Assembly: GCA_002118135.1 (NCBI GenBank)
Contig: BDIU01000196.1
Span: 1 to 64,000 of the forward strand
Length of the DNA stretch: 64,000 bases
Direction: 5' to 3'
From: Trebouxia sp. TZW2008
Taxonomy: Eukaryota; Chlorophyta; Trebouxiophyceae; Trebouxiales; Trebouxiaceae
The position numbers were made by a program, and so were the translations under genes. The notes beneath the pieces were generated by a model that saw nothing but the letters and a program-made list of their open reading frames with translations, ran no database searches and had not been told where the DNA came from. This document shows, piece after piece, positions 11,081-21,893 of the stretch (the stretch's first letter is position 1; each line of letters opens with the position of its first letter).

Positions 11081-14000
11081 ATGTCCAGCAAGGCCGTCAC
11101 CAAGCGTGGCCTGAAAGATTTGGCCGATGGAGATTTGGCGAAGAAGCGTGTGCTGGTCAGAGTGGACTTGAACGTACCCCTCGACGAGCGCTCAGGGATT
11201 TCCGACGATACCCGCATCCGTGCGGTGGTGCCGACCGTCCGCTATCTGGTCGAGCGCCAAGCAAAAGTAATTCTGGCATCTCATTTGGTGAGTCTCCTCA
11301 CCCCTCCACTCACGCTTCACGGGCAACGGCGCACCCTCGACCGACTCTGCAACCGTGCCGAAACGTCCCTTTGCACCCTGGACTGAGGCCAATCGTTGTG
11401 TGCACAGGGTCGACCCAAGGGTCCTGAAGACAAATCTAGTCTGAAGCATGTCGTCGCCAGTCTGTCCAATGCCATTGGAACCGAGGTACAGTCATGTATA
11501 GGCTGTAGCACTTCCAGAAGGCCTGAGGTGTTGGCAAATCTTTTGGCGTATGCATTGCTCAGGACTTGGACCTCCTGAATACTGACAGTTGAATGACAGC
11601 TTTATCATGTGCTGTCGCTGCCAAGATCATGGACACACTGCTCAATGTGCAACTGCTCAGCAGTCCAAACGCTTTATAATTGTCGCGACAGTTCAACTTA
11701 CAGCGGTGCACTTCATGCAGGTACAAATGGCATCAGACTGCGTGGGGCCTGAGGTGCAAAAGATGGTGGACCAGCTGCAAGCAGGACAGGTATGGCAACT
11801 GTACCTTCCTGCCACAATGAGTGAACTGTTCCTGTCCAAGACTGCATTGATACCAGAAATTTGTCATTACATTGAATTGTCATGACTCAAAATTCATACA
11901 CACTCACTAGTTCCCAGTCGCGTCACCCTTGCGTGAAGAATGTCCCTGTGTTCACATGCTGATAGGCTCCTGTAACTCATCTTGTGACAAGCTTAGCAAG
12001 GCTCGCGGTGTGAATGCATCAATCATTGTATCTCAGAGGTGCAATTTCTAATTGTTGCACAAGCATCATTGTCTTTTGGACCTGCCTCCAAGTTGCATGT
12101 TTCTGCAGCATTTGCTGCACTGAATCACCCTATTCTGGACCTTGTGAACATTACCTGATGCACAACACTCCCTTTGCAGGTGCTGCTGTTGGAGAATGTG
12201 AGATTCCATAAGCAGGAGGAGAAGAATGACCCAGAGTTTGCTAAGCAGGTCAGTGCATACTCAAGGCTGTTGTCATGTCAGATCTCCTCACACTGTGACA
12301 TGTCTTCCCCCAACCTATCAATGCTGCAGTGCTATGAACAAAGCAATGAACAAATCGCACAACACCTGTGTTACTGCCATGCAGTGCTAGGTCATGTAGC
12401 AATATGAAGTCTTACAGTGCATCAACTGGTGTTGCATCAAATCCCTTCTGCAAACATTGATGCCAACTTTACTTTGTCCGATTTCTTAAGTCAAAAAACA
12501 AAGATTGCGTCATGAAAGGTTTTTGGTCTGAATAACACAGCCTGAGTACACATCGTTTGCTGCTGCATCTAGCCTCTCTGGCAGACATGTATGTCAATGA
12601 CGCCTTTGGTACGGCCCACAGAGCTCACGCATCCATATCAAGTCAGACTTTGCGCTCATGCATCAATATCAGGACAATGCACTTGTTGCTGCTGCAGCTA
12701 GCCTCTTTGGCAGACATGTATGTCAATGACGCCTTTGGTACGGCTCACAGAGCCCATGCATCAACAGAGGGCGTCACCAAGCACCTGTCACCATGCGTGG
12801 GCGGCTTCTTAATGCAAAAGGAGCTGGATTACCTGATGGGGGCTGTTCAGGCGCCCAACAGGCCATTCTGTGCCATTGTGGGAGGCTCTAAGGTCTCAAC
12901 CAAGATTGGAGTTTTGGAACAGCTGTTGGAAAAGTGTGACAGCTTGATACTTGGGTAAGTTCATGTTCCTTATTGCTTGCCCACACCTAGAGGAACTCAA
13001 GATTTACCCCTTGCCCCTTTCTCCCAACGGTTACAGGGTACAGGATCAGGCAGATCAATACAGGATCAGGCAGACTTAATACAGGATCAGGCAGATCAGT
13101 ACAGGATCAGACTAGACAGGACTTGGGCCACGTGCACCTAGCTTCTGTGCTTAATGTGCAACTTACTCTTGCACTATGTCAGCTTTGCTTGTCATATTTG
13201 CTGCGTACATTGTCATGCCTTGCATGTCAGCATTCATGTCTGCAGGGACACGATGATGTTTAGGTTGTGGGAGAGAGAGGGCCATCAGTATTGGCATCTC
13301 AATGGTTGAGGGGAGTCAAGCCTTATGAGAAAAGCCTCTGGCAATGCTTGCAATGCTGGACCTACTGCATTAGTGTCATGCTTTTGACACATGCTTGCGT
13401 CTGCAGGGGTGCAATGATATTCACCTTTTTCAGAGCGCGGGGCTTCAGCGTTGGCATCTCACTGGTTGAGGACAGTCAAGCCTTGTGAGGAAACCTCTTT
13501 GGCAATGCTTGAAATGCTGGACCTACTACTTTGGTGTCATGCTTTTGACACAGGCTTGCATCTGCAGGGGTGCGATGATATTCACCTGTCTCAGCGCAAG
13601 CGTCTTCAGCGTTGGCAGCTCAACGGTTGAGGAGAGTCAAGTTGGCCAAGCAATCTATCACAATACTGGAAAGGCTGGCAATCTTTGAAAATGCTCGTGG
13701 CGTTGCATCAACATGCTGTTGTCTCTGCAGGGGTGCAATGATTTTCACTTTTTTCAGAGCGAGGGCTTCAGCGTTGGCAGCTCAATGGTTGAGGAGAGTC
13801 AAGTTGGGCTGGCCAAGCAGTTGGTTGCCAGGCTTGGAATGCTGGTGGTGCTTGACATGTGCGTGACGCTGATCAGTATGCTGCTGACCAGCAGTTTTGC
13901 GAGCAGGGATGCAATGATATCCACCTTCTTCAGAGCCAGGGGTTTCAGCGTTGGTAGCTCGATGGTTGAGGAGAGTCAAGTGGGGCTAGCAAAGCAGTTG

Positions 14001-15851
14001 GTTGCAAGGAACCAGAGCGCTGAGTGCATGTGTAGTTCTAGGAATGCTGGTGACATCTGGTGAGCATTCTGACGATTAGTTGCTGCGCCTGCAGAGGTGC
14101 AATGATCTTCACTTTTTTCAGAGCGAGGGGTTTCAGTGTTGGCAGCTCCATGGTTGAGGAGAGTCAGGTTGGGCTAGCAATGCAGTTGGTTGCCAAGGCA
14201 GCAGAGAAAGGCGTGAAACTGCACCTGCCTACAGATGTGGTTGTGGCAGACAAGTACAGCGCTGACGCACGGACGCAAGTGGTGTCTGCTGACCAGATTC
14301 CTGATGAATGGATGGCGAGTCCCTTCTCAACAGCCATCACCAAATACCTGTGCCCGTGTGCATACACATATTGTGTGTTGTTTCAAGCTGTGGCTCAGAT
14401 GTGGCGGTGGCAGACAAGTACAGCGCTGATGCACAGACGCAAGTCATGTCTGCTGACTGGAGTTCGAAGAGCTGGATGGTCATTTGCTTGAGTGCCTGTG
14501 TTGATGTGCTAATGCACATTAGGTCAGCCCATGCACAGTGGCTGAGATGCATGAGCACAGACAAGAATAGCGTCAAGGCAGAAGTGCAAGTCATGTTTGC
14601 TGATCAAATCTCATGTGTGCTGAATGGTGACATGCTTGAGTGCTTGTGACATTGTGGATTTGCATGTTGTGTCACCTTAATGACAATGACCAGGTTGCAT
14701 GAGCAGCTCAGAACAAGACCTGCTGCCAAAACCTTACTATAGATAGTCACGCGCTGCAAGGTCTTCTGCTGTCAGCAGCACTGTCACGGTCTCTGCATGT
14801 TGACTGATGTGTGACATGCAGGGTTTGGACATTGGGCCTGAGTCACTGAAGACTTTCCAGGCAGAACTGCAGAACTGCAAGTCTGTGATCTGGAACGGTC
14901 CCATGGGTGTTTTTGAGATGGAGGCCTTCTCAAAGGGCACTTTTGGCATTGCCAAGACTCTGGCAACCCTCACAAACAAGGTAACTCCAAATTGCCAGCA
15001 CCTCTGACAATGTGTTGATCAAACAAATCCTGGTATAGGAAGTATGAGCCTGATACTTTGACTGCATGGGTTTTGACCATACCCAGAGTCAGTGTTGATA
15101 GCTTATCAGAGCTGCATCTCACACAAGATGTCACAGCACCACTCAACTCACAGAGCCTCGCTGCAATGTGCATGGCCCGTGCAATGATGCACTTCAAAGT
15201 CTTGTTGCATTTTGGCCTGCGCTGTGTGCACATTTTCCACAGCATGCAAAGCAGGCTTTTGAAGCATTTCTATCAGGTAGTGGATGCTGCATACATGTTG
15301 AACCATACCTTGCAGCCTCCAGTCAGCATATATGTTTCAATCTTGGTATCTGCAGGGATGCACAACAATCATTGGCGGTGGTGACTCAGTCTCAGCTGTG
15401 GAGAAGGCGGGAGTTGCGAGTCAGATGTCCCACATCTCAACTGGCGGTGGAGCCTCCCTTGAGCTTTTGGAGGGAAAAGTTTTGCCAGGAGTAGCAGCAC
15501 TTGATGACCAGGGAAAGCCAAGTGAGTTTCAATGGTCTGGTGAGAATAATCACTCGCTTGAATGTTTGTGCATTGATCTTGCTTCAGCCGTGTAACTGGC
15601 AGCATTTATTGTTCTTGGTTTGCAATTTACTTCATGAGCTAGCTGAGGCGCAGCCCCCAAGGTCTGTTCGTTAGGATTCTGCAGTCGAGGTGCTTTAGAT
15701 TTGTCAGCGCGCAAAGCATGCAAAGCGTTTAGGGCGTGCAACCCTTGGATCTCCATGACTGTCTGACTGATGTGGCTCTTGTGTCACTGCAGATACTGAG
15801 AAGGTGGTGAACGTGAATGCCAGGAGCGAGACCAAATTGGCTCAGCTATGA
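11081..15851 (+). CDS. PGK: Phosphoglycerate kinase
   Basis: Catalyses reversible phosphate transfer between 1,3-bisphosphoglycerate and ADP in glycolysis, or in the Calvin cycle. Exons 11081-11287, 11408-11485, 11721-11789, 12180-12248, 12698-12954, 14095-14314, 14822-14980, 15356-15521 and 15793-15851 join in frame to about 427 residues, the normal size. Family signatures are [77 protein letters not shown] and the C-terminal GGGDS...[11 protein letters not shown]. The first ATG gives no obvious plastid transit peptide, so this form may be cytosolic, or an upstream exon is missed. The intron after residue Met of EWM appears to start with GC (14315). Introns 4, 5 and 6 hold extra copies of neighbouring exons, annotated separately. 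Confidence 0.95.
12574..12645 (+). repeat. Dead tandem copy of PGK exon 5 start
   Basis: Nearly identical to the start of the true exon at 12698 ([22 protein letters not shown] region), about 130 bp upstream. At the splice acceptor the true exon has GCTGCTGCAG just before its first codon. The copy has GCTGCTGCAT at that place, so the AG is lost. The coding part is otherwise intact, which suggests a recent duplication disabled at the acceptor. Confidence 0.85.
13039..13119 (+). repeat. Four-unit 20-bp minisatellite in a PGK intron
   Basis: Units beginning TACAGGATCAG start at 13039, 13059, 13080 and 13100, a period of 20-21 bp. The array lies just after PGK exon 5 in the intron that also holds the exon-6 copies. 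Confidence 0.8.
13245..14030 (+). repeat. Five degenerate tandem copies of the PGK exon 6 start
   Basis: Copies of the segment encoding [16 protein letters not shown]...VEESQVG begin near 13247, 13408, 13567, 13729 and 13909, ahead of the complete exon at 14095. Spacing is about 160-190 bp. Most keep a TCTGCAG-type acceptor directly before GGGTGCAATG. Decay increases upstream: the first copy is barely recognisable, the second and third have in-frame stops or divergent ends, and the fourth and fifth run to KQLVA. Only the sixth carries the remainder ([18 protein letters not shown] to DEWM) needed for a full PGK. Confidence 0.88.
14315..14821 (+). other. Probable GC-AG intron in PGK
   Basis: The family sequence requires EWM to join GLDIGPES in phase 0. 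The exon reads GAATGGATG and is followed by GCGAGTCCC; the next exon follows CATGCAG. No GT donor is available at the required position, so the intron must start with GC unless there is a base error. Confidence 0.7.
14395..14650 (+). repeat. Two extra copies of the PGK exon 6 tail
   Basis: Segments at about 14397-14480 and 14530-14645 repeat the 3' part of exon 6, including [19 protein letters not shown] in the first and [16 protein letters not shown] in the second. At the position matching the exon's GC donor, both copies carry GT (GGATG|GTCATT and GAATG|GTGACA). Confidence 0.8.
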
Positions 15852-16454
15852 ATGGCTCCTGTGCCCTTGCCATAGCACCGACGGCAGGAACACATCACTT
15901 GCAGTCAGAGTTTTGCACATGCCCAGCTACAGTCCTCAGTTAGGTAGTGTTGGTTGTTCTTGCGTTGTGTTACTCAGCATTGGTATGCATTGAGTTACTC
16001 AGCATTGATACGGTTTGTTGGTTCAGAGTCTGTACAAATAGACTGCAGGTTGTGTAGGCTATGTACATGCGGCAGCTGCTTTGTCTTGTGATGTTGGCTG
16101 CGTATAGTGTTTACAAAAAGTTTGGCGTTGAATGATAGCATTTTGAAGTTTCCAAGCTATCAGATTCCAGCCTGAAATGCTACAAATACTTGAACGTCAT
16201 TCAACGAGCTGTTGAGCAACCTCGCGTCGTATATTGGTCAGCAGAATTCTGCTGTCTGGCAGGTGCATGTCGGAAGCTGAAGCTGCAACTCATTTTGTCA
16301 TTGGCATGTTGAACACAAAATTGCTTTGCACAAGACATGCAAAGTTGAATGACTTTAAAAAGATTGTTCCAAGCATTTGCTCAGCTGCTTTGCCAATTGC
16401 ATTTATGGCTTGCAAGCAATTGTTCGAGTTCAAATACTATTAGTCCAGAACATC
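15852..16454. other. Convergent 3' regions of PGK and STE24
   Basis: This stretch has no coding potential that I can support. A minus-strand TGTAA at 16111-16115, the usual green-algal polyadenylation word, lies about 340 nt beyond the STE24 stop. Confidence 0.45.
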
Positions 16455-19400
16455 TCATCGCCTTTTCTTTGAGGCAATATCAATTGCTGTTAGCCGCTCA
16501 AGAAGCGGCGGGTGGGAGTAATGGTAGGCAGAGTACCAAGGGTCAACATTGGGCGCTGACTTGTTGTTTGAATCTAGTTTCTTCAGGGCTTCCCTGAGCT
16601 GAGGAGCATGTCCAAGAGTGACAGCAAAGTTATCTGCCTGAAACTCATATCTTCTGCTGAGCTGATTGATGAGCAAGCCTAGCACCTGCAGCAACACAGT
16701 GTTGTGCTGTACATACTCCAGTGCGCACGTGATTGTGCAGGTGTTGTGACCACACAGCAAGCCGCTTCAAGCTGCAATGCATGCAGCTGCATTGCACACC
16801 TCTACTACATACAAGCGATGTCTCTTGCATAGGTCTCAAGTGGTGGTCCAAAATCTGTAGGTGCTGAGTTGCCAAGCACTAGCAGTAGCTTTCTGCCCCA
16901 AGGTACTATGTAGAGTGCAACTACACAGAGTGCGCTGTGCATGGTGCTGCATGCTTGCATCACTTACAGGCACTATGTGGTCATGTTCAGACAACAGCTG
17001 GCCTAGTGTTGCCAAAAAGCCACAAAGCTTTTGACTTCCACCACCCGTAGAGGGCACAGGCTTGGAAGCAGCCTCAGGTATCTTTCTTCTGAGTTTTGAC
17101 GGGCATGCACCGTTCTCAGAATCGCATTTCTGTGCGCTTTAGCCCTTGATGAGACAGTGTATTGGCCCAGCTGCGTGTGAATTGGCTCACCTCATCTATA
17201 GGTCCTTGCAGCAGCTGGAACAGGACAATGGAAATGAAGACAGGTTGCTCATTGACAAACCCAAAGGATTCAAAGAGCCCAGGCGCAGTTCTTGTGAAGG
17301 TGAAGAGGCACATCTGTGCAAAGATGACCACTTGAGACAGCACAAAGTTCTTGGGTGTGTGTCCAAGCTTCCAATGTCCTGCATGCAGCCGAAAGGTGAC
17401 TGTCAGTACACAATACCTAAGAGCAACATGCAACAGGATGGATCTCTAAGAGGCAGTGTCAGTTGTAGTGTAAGTTGTGCTAGGGGCAATGCATCAGGAT
17501 GTGCCACGCAACTTCAGAGTCTCAATGACTGGAATGGAGAGTATGTGAATCTCTGAAGCCAAGTGCTGCAGTATGACCATCTAAATGATACTCATTCATG
17601 ATCTCCACTGTAAAATTGAAAGCTAGAGTAGCATCAGCAGACTCCATCAGAGCATTTTCACAAAAACTTGTGTTTAACACATGAGCTGCATGATGTCCAC
17701 AGGTCCAAATTGAAAACTCTGAGCATGCGTGGAACATCGCAGGATTGACGTGCATAATGATCCACCAACCTTGGACCCCCTCGCCTTCACCAGCTGAGGC
17801 AAACACTTGCTTGCGGGGTACATCAGGACACAAACACCCACAGAACACAGCCATGACTCAACAAGCTCATGAGCTAGCACAGCGGTCACTTCTTCTTCTT
17901 GGCACTGCTCCATTAGGGTGTCAGAACAGACAATGCTGGTTTTGCAAACGTGCAAAAACACAGTCATAGGACACAAACAAGCACAGAACAAAGCTAGGAC
18001 CCACCGAGTTCATGTGCCAGGACTGCTGTCACTTCTTCTTCTTGACACTGCTCCACTAGGGTGTCAAAAAGGACAATGCGCTTGTTCTTGAAGAAGCCGT
18101 ACATGTAGGCATTGCTGTGGGCGCTGCGTTTGGAGCCGTCAATCAGAAACAGCTTGGTCAAAGGGAACTTCAAGGATCCGGCTAAGCTCTCTATCTTATC
18201 CCTGCAGACACAACGGTTGCTTGCATTATGCTACTGCAAAGAAGACAGATGCAGCAAACCAATGCACAGGAGGAGAAAGCACAGAATGTTTGGCTATGTT
18301 TCATGAGGCATGATGAGGCTATATCACATCTGCAGCGCGACACTGCGCGCATGTTTCAGCCCTTCACGGCTTTGTGTGAATGGGCGTAGCCCCTGCAAAT
18401 CTAAATGCTGTACTTGTACTATCCCACTGACAGCAGCCGATATAGCAGCAGTGGTAACAGCAGCAGCAGTCAAAGCAGCAGGAGAGGTAACAGCAGCGGC
18501 AACAGCAAGACTGTGCTCAATGCAAGAAGACATCAGTATGAAAAGCCACCTGAGGGAGCCTTCAGGCAAGGGCGTGAATTTGTTGAACAAGGGAGCGATG
18601 ACAATTGGGTAGATGGTGAGCATGAATAACGCCAAAACCAGGATGAAGAACCACAGGTAGATAGCCACCAAGGGGCCAGTGTTCTTCAGAATGATGGTGA
18701 TGCCTGCAATGATGGGCGGGAGCAGCACAACCCCCAAAGCTGCCTGCATGCCAATGACCGCTTCTGTTTCAATATAAATGACAAAAATGATCAGTCCATA
18801 GATGGCAAATCCGGCAGTCGTCAGGATGATTGCAATAATGGACAGTGGCAGCACAACCCCAAAAGCTGTCTGCACACCAATGACAAGGTCTGTCTTGATG
18901 TCTGGCAAAAGGATGAAGAACCACAAGTAGACAGCCACCAAGGGACCAGTCTTCAGAATGATGGTGATTCCTGCTGTAATAGGCGGTAGCAGCACAACCC
19001 CCAAAGCTGCCTGCATGCCAGTGTTCAGCTCTCTTTTAGTGTACGGTAAAAGGATGAAGAACTATGGGTAGAGAGCAAGCAACAAGCCAGTACTGTCCAG
19101 GATGATGGCGATGCTTGCAACAATGAAAAGTAGCAACCCTGTCCACAGCTGCCTGCATGCCAATGATTCAGTTTCTTCCAGTGTATGTACAAATGATCAA
19201 GAACCACAAGTGGATAGCCACCAATGGGCCAGTGTTCTTCAGAATGATGGTGATTCCTGCTACGATCAGCGGCAGCAACACAAACCCCAAAGCTGCCTGC
19301 TTGCCAGTGTTCAGCTCTCTTTTAGTGTACAGTAAAAGGATGAAGGCTACGGGTAGAGAGCAAGCAACAAGCCAGTACTGTCCAGGATGATGGCGATGCT

Positions 19401-21481
19401 TGCAACAATGAAAATGAGCAACCCTCTCCACAGCTGCCTGCATGCCAATGATGCAGTTTCTTCCAGTGTATGTACAAATGATCAAGAACCACAAGTGGAT
19501 AGCCACCAGTGGGCCAGTGTTCTTCAGAATGATGGTGATTCCTGCTACGATTAGCGGCAGCAACACAAACCCCAAAGCTGCCTGCATGCCAATGAAGCTT
19601 GACTGTACTATTTGAGTGTACAATAGAAGGTGAAGAATACCAAATACATAGCCATAAGGGGCCGACTGACTTCAGGACTGTACTGGTCAGGTTTCAGATG
19701 ATTGCAAAACCTGCCGTAATGGCTGACAGCAGCACAAGCCCTAAAGCTGCCTACATGCCACTTGCAAGTCCTGTTACAGTGTACAACCAGAGAGAGATAC
19801 ATCACTGAAATATCAGAGCAGCCAACATACGGTTTGCACACATCCGATGTAGGTTTTGTTTGTGTCCATGACTGCATCGTGAGTGCTTGAGTCAGAGGGA
19901 CCAAAGTGGCTTGAATTTGTTTCAAGTTGACAGCAGTGCAGCATCCTGTGAGTGAAAACTGGAAATTTGCTCATACTGCAAATCTCCAGCTGACAAGACT
20001 GCAAAGCTGCAACCCTATGCAGAAACCTTGGAAGCGAAGATACCACACTCTTGGCCATCACTCAGAGTAGTGAGCATTGGCTTGCTCTGACTGGCAGCCA
20101 AGAATGTGGTGCCTTTCCTTCAATGGTTTCTGCGTATGGCATGCCAAGCAACAGGGTGATCCCAATTACAGCACAGCAAGTAGTGTAATGCAATTACTAG
20201 TGATGTCATACACAGAAACCATGGAGTGAAAGACAGCATATACCTGGCTGTCAGTCAGAGCAGTACGCACTGGCTTGCTCAGACTATCAGCCAGAAATGT
20301 AGTGTCTTTGCTTCCACGGTTCCTGCGTATGATAACACAAGCAACGGGGTGGTGCAAGCTACAGCCAAGCAAGATGTGGAACTATGCAATGTTGGTCTGG
20401 ACAAAGTCAACGCACAATGAGGCATAAGGCTCACAGTTCAGACCCAAGGAAGATTCAATGCATGCAAGGCTGTAATGTAGCGAAGAACACATGGCACGTG
20501 CATTGACCTGTACATCTGTCAATGGATGCATGCATCTCATGACGTGAGGAAAGTCTGGTCTCTGCATCATAGGGTATTTTGGTCTCTACATCTGTGCTCA
20601 ATGCATGCTTGCATTTACTAATATCAGCAGGTGTTTGATGAATGGTCCAATGGTCTGCTTGTTTGAAGCCATGTTGTGAGAGCAGGCCATGCTGTTGTAA
20701 ACAAAGGCAAGGTACAATAGGACATAGGGGTTGTGGTCTAGTTCAAGCCGAACCCAATGCATGCATGGCTGTGTCAACGCAAGGAATGCCTGGCATGTAC
20801 ATGGGCCTGTATGTTTGTGCTCAGTGCATACATGATGCTTAGACTTACTGATATGAGCAGGTCTTTGAAGAAGAGTGCAATAGTTTGCTTGTTGAAGCCA
20901 TGCCGCTGCTCCACCACAAAAGTGCCATACAAGGAGAACGGCAGATCCAGCAGCAGATCCTTGCCACTATCCAGCAAGTTGTATATGACGGTGATCAACA
21001 CTTCATTTGATCTGTCATACCCAAAATGCGCCGCCAGCACAGTTGAGATGGACCACAACTTTGGCATGTACCAGCTGACCAGCAGCAGGACAGAGACCGC
21101 TGTTGTAAATAAGTTGCCAACCAGCTTGAACCACCTGAGTGCAAGCATTGTATGTGCTGAGCACACCTGGTGACATACAATACGCGTGCATGGCCTACAA
21201 AGCATCACGCACCAGACCAGCTGCTGGCTTACCATTTGTCAATATTGTAGACTTGTGCTTTTTTGTACTGTTCTTGAGTCAGGTGATCAGCAAGCTGTGG
21301 TGGGGGCTTTGGCCTTTGCAGTGCCTTCAGAAGACACAGAGCATCAGCAAGTCATACAAGCTAAGCAGTTGTGTTGCTCAGCCGCAAATCACACCTTCAG
21401 TTGCCGAATGTCAAGGTAGGTGTGCAGCGTATACACTGATAACGTGAATTGTATCACCAGCTGCAAGTACGGCAAGGTCAT
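16455..21481 (-). CDS. STE24: CAAX prenyl protease 1 (STE24 zinc metalloprotease)
   Basis: Removes the last three residues of prenylated CAAX proteins; an ER multi-pass membrane enzyme. Seven minus-strand exons join in phase: 21481-21395, 21324-21233, 21134-20849, 18743-18550, 18201-18005, 17378-17191, 16685-16455. They give 424 residues, matching plant family members. Conserved blocks are [49 protein letters not shown], a zinc site HELGHWKLGH completed only by the exon 5/6 splice, [12 protein letters not shown] with the third ligand, and [14 protein letters not shown]. The ATG at 21481 starts a short hydrophobic N terminus. Introns hold partial copies of exons 3, 4 and 5. The gene is divergent from the coiled-coil gene at 21894. 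Confidence 0.93.
17855..17940 (-). repeat. Tandem copy of STE24 exon 5 end
   Basis: The minus strand reads [21 protein letters not shown], against [21 protein letters not shown] at the end of the true exon (18005-18075). The copy keeps the HE zinc-site residues but continues as VES rather than splicing after HEL-G as the true exon does. It sits in the intron before exon 6. Confidence 0.85.
18420..18510. repeat. Impure AGC trinucleotide repeat in a STE24 intron
   Basis: The interval is dominated by AGCAGC/AACAGC units between exons 4 and 5 of STE24. It probably has no coding role. Confidence 0.6.
18790..19770 (-). repeat. About seven extra copies of the STE24 exon 4 start
   Basis: Downstream of the true exon 4 ([17 protein letters not shown], 18743) in plus coordinates, that is inside intron 3, similar segments begin near 18875, 19012, 19147, 19304, 19443, 19590 and 19755. 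Several read [17 protein letters not shown] and [13 protein letters not shown]. All lack the second half of the exon ([14 protein letters not shown]). Most keep GCATGCAG, the true acceptor, before GCAGCTTTG. The block 19021-19306 recurs at 19307-19592 with very few differences, a 286-bp higher-order repeat holding two copies per unit. Between 19016 and 18550 the frame stays open across three copies and their spacers. Confidence 0.88.
20040..20335 (-). repeat. Tandem duplication of unknown content in STE24 intron 3
   Basis: About 110 bp near 20055-20160 recurs at about 20245-20350 with moderate identity, for example GCTTGCTCTGACTGGCAGCC against GCTTGCTCAGACTATCAGCC. I cannot match either copy to an exon of the gene. 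Confidence 0.6.
20600..20710 (-). repeat. Degenerate copy of STE24 exon 3 end
   Basis: The plus-strand text at 20618-20690 (TTACTAATATCAGCAGGTGT, TGCTTGTTTGAAGCCATG) mirrors the true exon 3 end at 20846-20915 (TTACTGATATGAGCAGGTCT, TGCTTGTTGAAGCCATG). The copy covers the donor and the last 60-70 coding bases, about 230 bp away. Confidence 0.7.
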
Positions 21482-21893
21482 GCCTGCGATCTGCAGAGAG
21501 TACAGTCAACCACCAGCTCTGTGACTTCTGCTTATGTCGCTGTGACCCTCAAGTTCGGGGTTGTCAACACGTGCTGTCCCAAATCGAACGAATCGACATG
21601 TTACGCAGCGCGGCGTCCCAGAAGTTGCGCAGAGGGGCACGCAGCAAAACAGAACGCCCTAAATCATCACAAGCCTCGGAGAGGCGGACGCATGCTGTGC
21701 CATGCTGCGCAGCAAACCGTTATATAGACGCCGACAGCAAAGACCTGCAGCCGGTTTAAACCTCAATACCTTCAAGATTGTAAGCGCTAGCAGTGCTTCA
21801 GCGTGTGTCGCTTGAGCAAGCTGACGCGATTGCTGCAAGTGGGAGCGTGATCAGCCTCTGGAACGGGGTTTCAGGTCACACGGCCGTGGCATT
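21482..21893. promoter_or_regulatory. Shared divergent promoter region, STE24 / coiled-coil gene
   Basis: The 412 bp between the two ATGs must carry both promoters. A TATATA word occurs at 21721-21726, about 170 bp before the plus-strand ATG. No other element is recognised. Confidence 0.45.

Noticed and set aside
10744..11217. 157-codon minus-strand open frame over PGK exon 1
   Set aside because: Antisense to a strongly conserved PGK exon, with no family match or splice pattern.
13039..14100. CRISPR-like regular spacing of repeats in the PGK intron
   Set aside because: The repeats are coding exon copies with splice sites in a eukaryotic gene, and the spacers are intron-like.
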